From Candidatus Omnitrophota bacterium (GTDB lineage Bacteria > Omnitrophota > Gorgyraeia > Aquiviventales > Aquiviventaceae), in the NCBI GenBank assembly GCA_016180605.1, contig JACPAW010000149.1, positions 1-6,903 of the forward strand: 6,903 nt of DNA, written 5' to 3'. Position 1 is the first letter of the stretch, and each line of letters starts with the position of its first letter. The position numbers and the translations under genes were made by a program. The notes below the pieces were generated by a model. The model was not told the origin of the DNA and did no database searches. It saw nothing but the letters and a program-made list of their open reading frames with translations. Positions 4,401-6,903 of this stretch are shown here, one piece after another.

Positions 4401-5025
4401 ACCCTTCAAACGGCTGTCGTTATCCGAACGGCAGCGGCTTTCGGCTGTCTCGCGAGAGCGGCGCTACAGCAAGGGCGAGATGGTATTCCGCACAGGGGAT
4501 CCTTCCGATGCGATTTGCATCGTAAAATCCGGCCGCGTTCATCTCATGAAATTCTTGGAAGGCGGTCAGGCCTCGACTACCTGTGTCATGACCTCCGGAG
4601 ATACCTTTTGCTGTCTTCCTGCCTTGGATCAGAAACCCTATCCTGTGGATGCCATTGCGGCGACTGACTCAATTGTCGTTCGGATCCCCACCAGTTCTTT
4701 TCAAACGCTTCTTGAAAAAAACCCCGTTTTCTTGAAAGATTCGCTTTGTCTATTCTGTGACCGCCTGCGGCAGGTGGAACATAAAAGCTGCATGGCCTAT
4801 GACTCCGTCGAACAGCGTCTGGCGCAAGCCTTGCTGACTCTTTCGAAGAAGTTCGGCTCCACGATTCCGCTGACCAAGCATGAGCTAGCCGAGCTAGCCA
4901 GTACTACCGTCGAAACCACAATCCGCGTGTTAAGCCAGCTTAAGAAGCAAGGCATCATCAAATCCTCCCGCGGCTCAACGACCATCGCCAAGCCGCAACT
5001 TCTGGAAGACCTCGCCAGCTCCTAA
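4375..5025 (+). CDS. Crp/Fnr-family transcription regulator, copy 1
   Basis: This 216-aa regulator has an N-terminal cyclic-nucleotide-binding-like beta barrel (about 5-115), a dimerisation helix (about 118-155) and a C-terminal winged helix. The HTH is TKHELAELASTTVETTIRVLSQLK (167-190), with the family pattern ELA-x5-ET-x-IR. The barrel motif at 71-85 (VMTSGDTFCCLPALD) lacks the Glu/Arg pair used for cAMP, so it is unlikely to be a CRP. It also lacks the N-terminal Fe-S cysteine cluster of FNR. Cysteines at 48, 70, 79, 80, 125, 128 and 139 could support redox or metal sensing, but that is speculation. The start is ATG 4375: a stop lies in frame at 4351 and no other start lies between. Together with the paralogue downstream it forms a pair. 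Signal and targets are unknown. Confidence 0.87.
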   Translation: MQDFLAGVEPFKRLSLSERQRLSAVSRERRYSKGEMVFRTGDPSDAICIVKSGRVHLMKFLEGGQASTTCVMTSGDTFCCLPALDQKPYPVDAIAATDSIVVRIPTSSFQTLLEKNPVFLKDSLCLFCDRLRQVEHKSCMAYDSVEQRLAQALLTLSKKFGSTIPLTKHELAELASTTVETTIRVLSQLKKQGIIKSSRGSTTIAKPQLLEDLASS

Positions 5026-5065
5026 GTTCTGCCTTTCATGATAGGCGTCATAGATTCCAAAGCTT

Positions 5066-5078
5066 GGTTAGGATAACC
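5066..5078. promoter_or_regulatory. Short inverted repeat between the two Crp/Fnr genes
   Basis: GGTTA (5066-5070) and TAACC (5074-5078) form a small dyad around GGA, 8 nt before ATG 5086. It could be an operator half-site pair or chance. It also contains the only SD-like bases (AGGA, 5070-5073), which are weak and distant. Confidence 0.25.
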
Positions 5079-5085
5079 TCTCTCC

Positions 5086-5829
5086 ATGGTTTCTACCCAG
5101 CTATTGCAACAGCTTTCCCTGTTTCAGGGGGTTTCGGCCGAGCCCTTAAAAAGGCTGGCAGCCTTATGCGAGCAAGAGTCTTACCCTAAAGGAGCCACGC
5201 TATTCCGGCAGGGGCAAAGCGCTCAGTTCATGTGGGTGATACAGCAAGGTTGGGTGCATTTAATCCGCGCTTCTGAGCGAAATGGCCGTCCTCGCGGTGT
5301 GGTGATCTTCACGATTACCCCCCAAGAAGCTCTGTGCGGCATTTCTGCCATCGATTCTGGCGTCTACAATTTAAGCGCCATTGCAGGCACCCACTGCCAG
5401 GCGGTTCGGATTCCCAGCGAGGGCTTTAGAAATCTTCTTTTGCGCGAGCCCAACTTTGCCTTCCGTTCATTAAGCCTTTGTGCGAGGCGATTACAGCACA
5501 TTGCCTTGCAATACGGGGCAATGGCAGAGCCCGTTTCGAATCGTATCGTCCGGGCGATGTTGCGGCTCCAGCAGCAATTCGGTTCCACTCTTCCTGTCAC
5601 GCACCGGGAGTTGGCCCAGATGTCTTGGACCACGACCGAAAGTGCGATTCGCATCGTCCGTCGGCTTAAACGCAGCGGCTACGTCAGCGGCATGCGCGGG
5701 CGCTTGAACACGATTCGCATCGTCCGTCGGCTTAAACGCAGCGGCTACGTCAGCGGCATGCGCGGGCGCTTGAACATAAGACAGGCAAAGGACCTTGAAG
5801 GACTGCTAGTTACGGAAAACCAGTTTTAA
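5086..5829 (+). CDS. Crp/Fnr-family transcription regulator, copy 2, with duplicated recognition helix and wing
   Basis: This 247-aa paralogue of the preceding regulator shares the barrel pattern (YPKGATLFRQGQ, WVHLIR) and FGSTLPVTHRELAQMSWTTTESAIR. The HTH is at about 172-194. No cAMP-type Glu/Arg pocket and no FNR cysteine cluster are visible; cysteines are at 28, 84, 104 and 132. Residues 188-209 are repeated exactly as 210-231, each copy reading IRIVRRLKRSGYVSGMRGRL then NT or NI. The family is normally about 215-230 aa, and removing one copy would give 225. The insertion doubles the second half of the recognition helix plus the beta wing, so DNA binding may be altered or lost. ATG 5086 has only a weak SD, and coupling with copy 1 (60 nt upstream) is plausible. 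Confidence 0.85.
   Translation: MVSTQLLQQLSLFQGVSAEPLKRLAALCEQESYPKGATLFRQGQSAQFMWVIQQGWVHLIRASERNGRPRGVVIFTITPQEALCGISAIDSGVYNLSAIAGTHCQAVRIPSEGFRNLLLREPNFAFRSLSLCARRLQHIALQYGAMAEPVSNRIVRAMLRLQQQFGSTLPVTHRELAQMSWTTTESAIRIVRRLKRSGYVSGMRGRLNTIRIVRRLKRSGYVSGMRGRLNIRQAKDLEGLLVTENQF
5645..5776 (+). repeat. Perfect 66-bp tandem duplication inside the Crp/Fnr gene
   Basis: Bases 5645-5710 are repeated without a single difference at 5711-5776. The flanking bases differ (5644 G versus 5710 A; 5711 C versus 5777 T), so the unit is exactly 66 bp, or 22 codons, and the frame is kept. Zero synonymous divergence points to a very recent event or an assembly artefact. Confidence 0.97.
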
Positions 5830-5953
5830 ATCATATTACTCGCTCGCTCCTCAGCTTGTCGCTACCATTCATCCGCGTCTCTTCAACATTTGACAGGCAC
5901 ATCATTTTATGGTAAAAGATACATATAAAGTATGCAAAAATATGGGAGGAAAG
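5830..5953. other. Spacer between the Crp/Fnr gene and the toxin-antitoxin genes
   Basis: The left half shows nothing recognisable and no intrinsic terminator after the regulator. The right half carries the promoter candidate and the SD GGGAGG (5944-5949). The AT-rich run 5904-5943 is a plausible autoregulatory operator region, but no clear dyad was found. Confidence 0.5.
5890..5918 (+). promoter_or_regulatory. Candidate sigma-70-type promoter of the toxin-antitoxin pair
   Basis: A consensus -35 box TTGACA (5890-5895) is followed after 17 nt by TAAAAG (5913-5918), which matches TATAAT at 4 of 6 positions in an AT-rich stretch. It lies 35 nt before the antitoxin start. Confidence 0.55.
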
Positions 5954-6154
5954 ATGCGAACAACCGTGGATATCCCAGAAGGTTTGATCGGCGAAGCGAT
6001 TCGCCTTTCGCACGCGAAGACGAAGACCATGGTGATTGTGCTGGGCCTTAAAGAGCTCATCAACCGACACAAGTTAGAGCAGCTTCGAGCTCTGCGGGGT
6101 GTTTTGCCGTTAGTAGTTGATGTACCAAAGGCCAGAGGACGACGCGGTAGGTGA
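5954..6154 (+). CDS. vapB: VapB-like ribbon-helix-helix antitoxin
   Basis: This 66-aa protein opens with MRTTVDIPEGLIGEAIRLS, the beta strand and first helix of a ribbon-helix-helix fold, followed by AKTKTMVIVLGLKELINRHK as the second helix. The C-terminal tail (LRALRGVLPLVVDVPKARGR) would wrap the toxin. The pattern resembles the MRTT(V/L)DI-type VapB family. ATG 5954 is chosen because GGGAGG lies 4 nt upstream; an upstream in-frame ATG at 5909 has no SD and would lie within the promoter. The 3' end overlaps the toxin gene, as is common for such pairs. It probably neutralises the VapC RNase and represses its own promoter with the toxin as corepressor; that is family knowledge, not shown here. 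Confidence 0.82.
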   Translation: MRTTVDIPEGLIGEAIRLSHAKTKTMVIVLGLKELINRHKLEQLRALRGVLPLVVDVPKARGRRGR

Positions 6155-6560
6155 GTCGGGACTTGTTCTTTTCGATACCTCTATCTGGATCCGTTTCTTC
6201 CGGGTGACTCGCGCACCCGAATCGGTAACGCTCGATACGCTCCTCTCCGTAGGAGCCGTTGCAACGTGTCATCCAATCCGGGCAGAAATTCTCTCCGGTG
6301 CCCCAACTCGACGACACTTTGAGCGGTTAAAAGATCTCTTTGACGCGATAAAGCTTCTAGATCCTCCCCATGATTTATGGCGACAGATTGAGGAGTATCG
6401 ATTTCTCCTGGCACGACGAGGATTCCAAGCGGCCTTGGTGGATGTGATGATCGCAGTAACAGCACATGCCCATCAAATTTCCCTTTGGACTCTGGATGAT
6501 GATTTCAGTCACATGACCGATATTATTCCCCTTACGTTATTTCAACCACCTGTCTCCTAG
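6120..6560 (+). CDS. vapC: VapC-like PIN-domain ribonuclease toxin
   Basis: This is a 146-aa PIN-domain protein. The acidic metal-site residues can be seen: D19 in LVLFDTSIWIRFF, E56 in PIRAEILSG, D108 in ALVDVMIAVTA, and D126-D128 in LWTLDDDF. VapC toxins are Mg-dependent endoribonucleases that usually cut tRNA or rRNA; the target here cannot be predicted. The start is uncertain. ATG 6120 overlaps the antitoxin by 35 nt and has no good SD, with TTG 6117 as an alternative. The conserved fold begins only at about residue 14. Translation is probably coupled to the antitoxin. The reading frame appears intact with all catalytic acids, so the toxin is likely active. Confidence 0.85.
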   Translation: MYQRPEDDAVGESGLVLFDTSIWIRFFRVTRAPESVTLDTLLSVGAVATCHPIRAEILSGAPTRRHFERLKDLFDAIKLLDPPHDLWRQIEEYRFLLARRGFQAALVDVMIAVTAHAHQISLWTLDDDFSHMTDIIPLTLFQPPVS

Positions 6561-6697
6561 AACCCTACCCATTATCGTAGTCCTCAGTTATACTTAAAAT
6601 AGCGTAAAAAAACGGCACCCCACAACGTCCATAGTTGTGGGGATGCCCGTGTTATATCTCCTAACCATAAGAACCACGGCAGATTGTGAGGGAAGTT
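6561..6697. other. Spacer after vapC
   Basis: It contains the hairpin at 6612-6650 and a -10-like TATACT (6589-6594) without a matching -35 box. Nothing else is supported. Confidence 0.4.
6606..6650 (-). terminator. Hairpin with U-run on the minus strand (terminator-like)
   Basis: CCCCACAAC (6618-6626) pairs with GTTGTGGGG (6634-6642) around a 7-nt loop. GGCA (6614-6617) pairs with TGCC (6644-6647) past one bulged A. Seven A residues (6606-6612) precede it, so on the minus strand this reads stem plus T7, a good intrinsic terminator. On the + strand no T-run follows. It may end minus-strand transcription entering from the right, or act as a partial terminator after vapC. Confidence 0.65.
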
Positions 6698-6903
6698 GTG
6701 AAGTACTTTTTTTATCAAATTACCGAACGACCCTATCATCCATTTTGGATGGTCCGCGCCACACCTACCTGGCAGCGTGCTATTAGCGCTGTAGTGGCTT
6801 GTGTTTTAACGCTCACCAGTGTCCCACCTTCTGCTGTTGCTCTTGCCGATCCGGCAAGTTCTCCAGGCTCCGTCAATCGCATGCCTCGTTTTTCCAATGG
6901 ATC
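6698..6903 (+). CDS. Probable exported protein, N-terminal part (cut by window end)
   Basis: GTG 6698 has the SD GAGGGA (6688-6693) 4 nt upstream, and the frame is open to the window edge (68 codons visible). The start reads VKYFFYQITERPYHPFWM, then a basic TWQR, then a hydrophobic stretch AISAVVACVLTLTSVPPSAVA and an ALADPA-like cleavage region. This is a signal peptide with an unusually long N-region. ATG 6749 (codon 18) is an alternative start that would leave a more ordinary N-region but has no SD. The mature part is not visible enough to identify. It seems unrelated to the toxin-antitoxin pair. Confidence 0.6.
   Translation, partial: MKYFFYQITERPYHPFWMVRATPTWQRAISAVVACVLTLTSVPPSAVALADPASSPGSVNRMPRFSNG

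Noticed and set aside
5909..6154. Antitoxin start at ATG 5909
   Set aside because: It lies within the promoter candidate and has no SD; ATG 5954 follows GGGAGG and begins the ribbon-helix-helix motif.

Overview
The window looks like the chromosome of a Gram-positive (Bacillota-type) bacterium of moderate GC. It has strong AGGAGG-type Shine-Dalgarno (SD) sites, a T-box-like leader, and FeoB and DtxR proteins of the Firmicute style. The iron theme, together with an AhbC-type heme enzyme, would suit an anaerobic or acidophilic iron-metabolising Bacillota. The genus cannot be fixed from this sequence, so the assignment is inference.

Region 1 (1-4046) is a ferrous-iron and heme operon on the + strand. 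It holds the 3' part of feoB, two tandem palindrome-bounded elements (1308-1580), a seven-cysteine zinc-ribbon protein, a DtxR-FeoA fusion regulator, an AhbC/NirJ-type radical SAM-SPASM enzyme, a DUF2934 small protein, and a strong intrinsic terminator. Most genes overlap or sit close together. The likely logic is Fe(II) import (FeoB), sensing (DtxR-FeoA) and use in the siroheme-dependent heme pathway (AhbC).

The most unusual object is the pair of elements between feoB and the zinc-ribbon gene. Each is bounded by an inverted repeat (15 bp core, 17 bp with flanks) and flanked by the same 5-bp direct repeat, ATGAT. Each is open in one reading frame from end to end. The junctions keep an unbroken chain of ATGA stop/start overlaps: feoB to ORF A to ORF B to the zinc-ribbon gene. 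The two inverted repeats differ by one base pair, changed on both arms (G-C versus T-A). Each unit can also fold as a four-way junction whose closing stem buries the next SD and start codon.

Region 2 (4046-5829) has a 329-nt non-coding stretch followed by two paralogous Crp/Fnr-family regulators. The stretch contains a T-box-like signature and a long imperfect inverted repeat. The second regulator carries a perfect 66-bp in-frame tandem duplication that doubles part of its recognition helix and wing.

Region 3 (5830-6903) has a promoter and a VapB/VapC-like toxin-antitoxin pair. These are followed by a hairpin that reads as a terminator for the minus strand and by the 5' end of a probable exported protein cut by the window edge.
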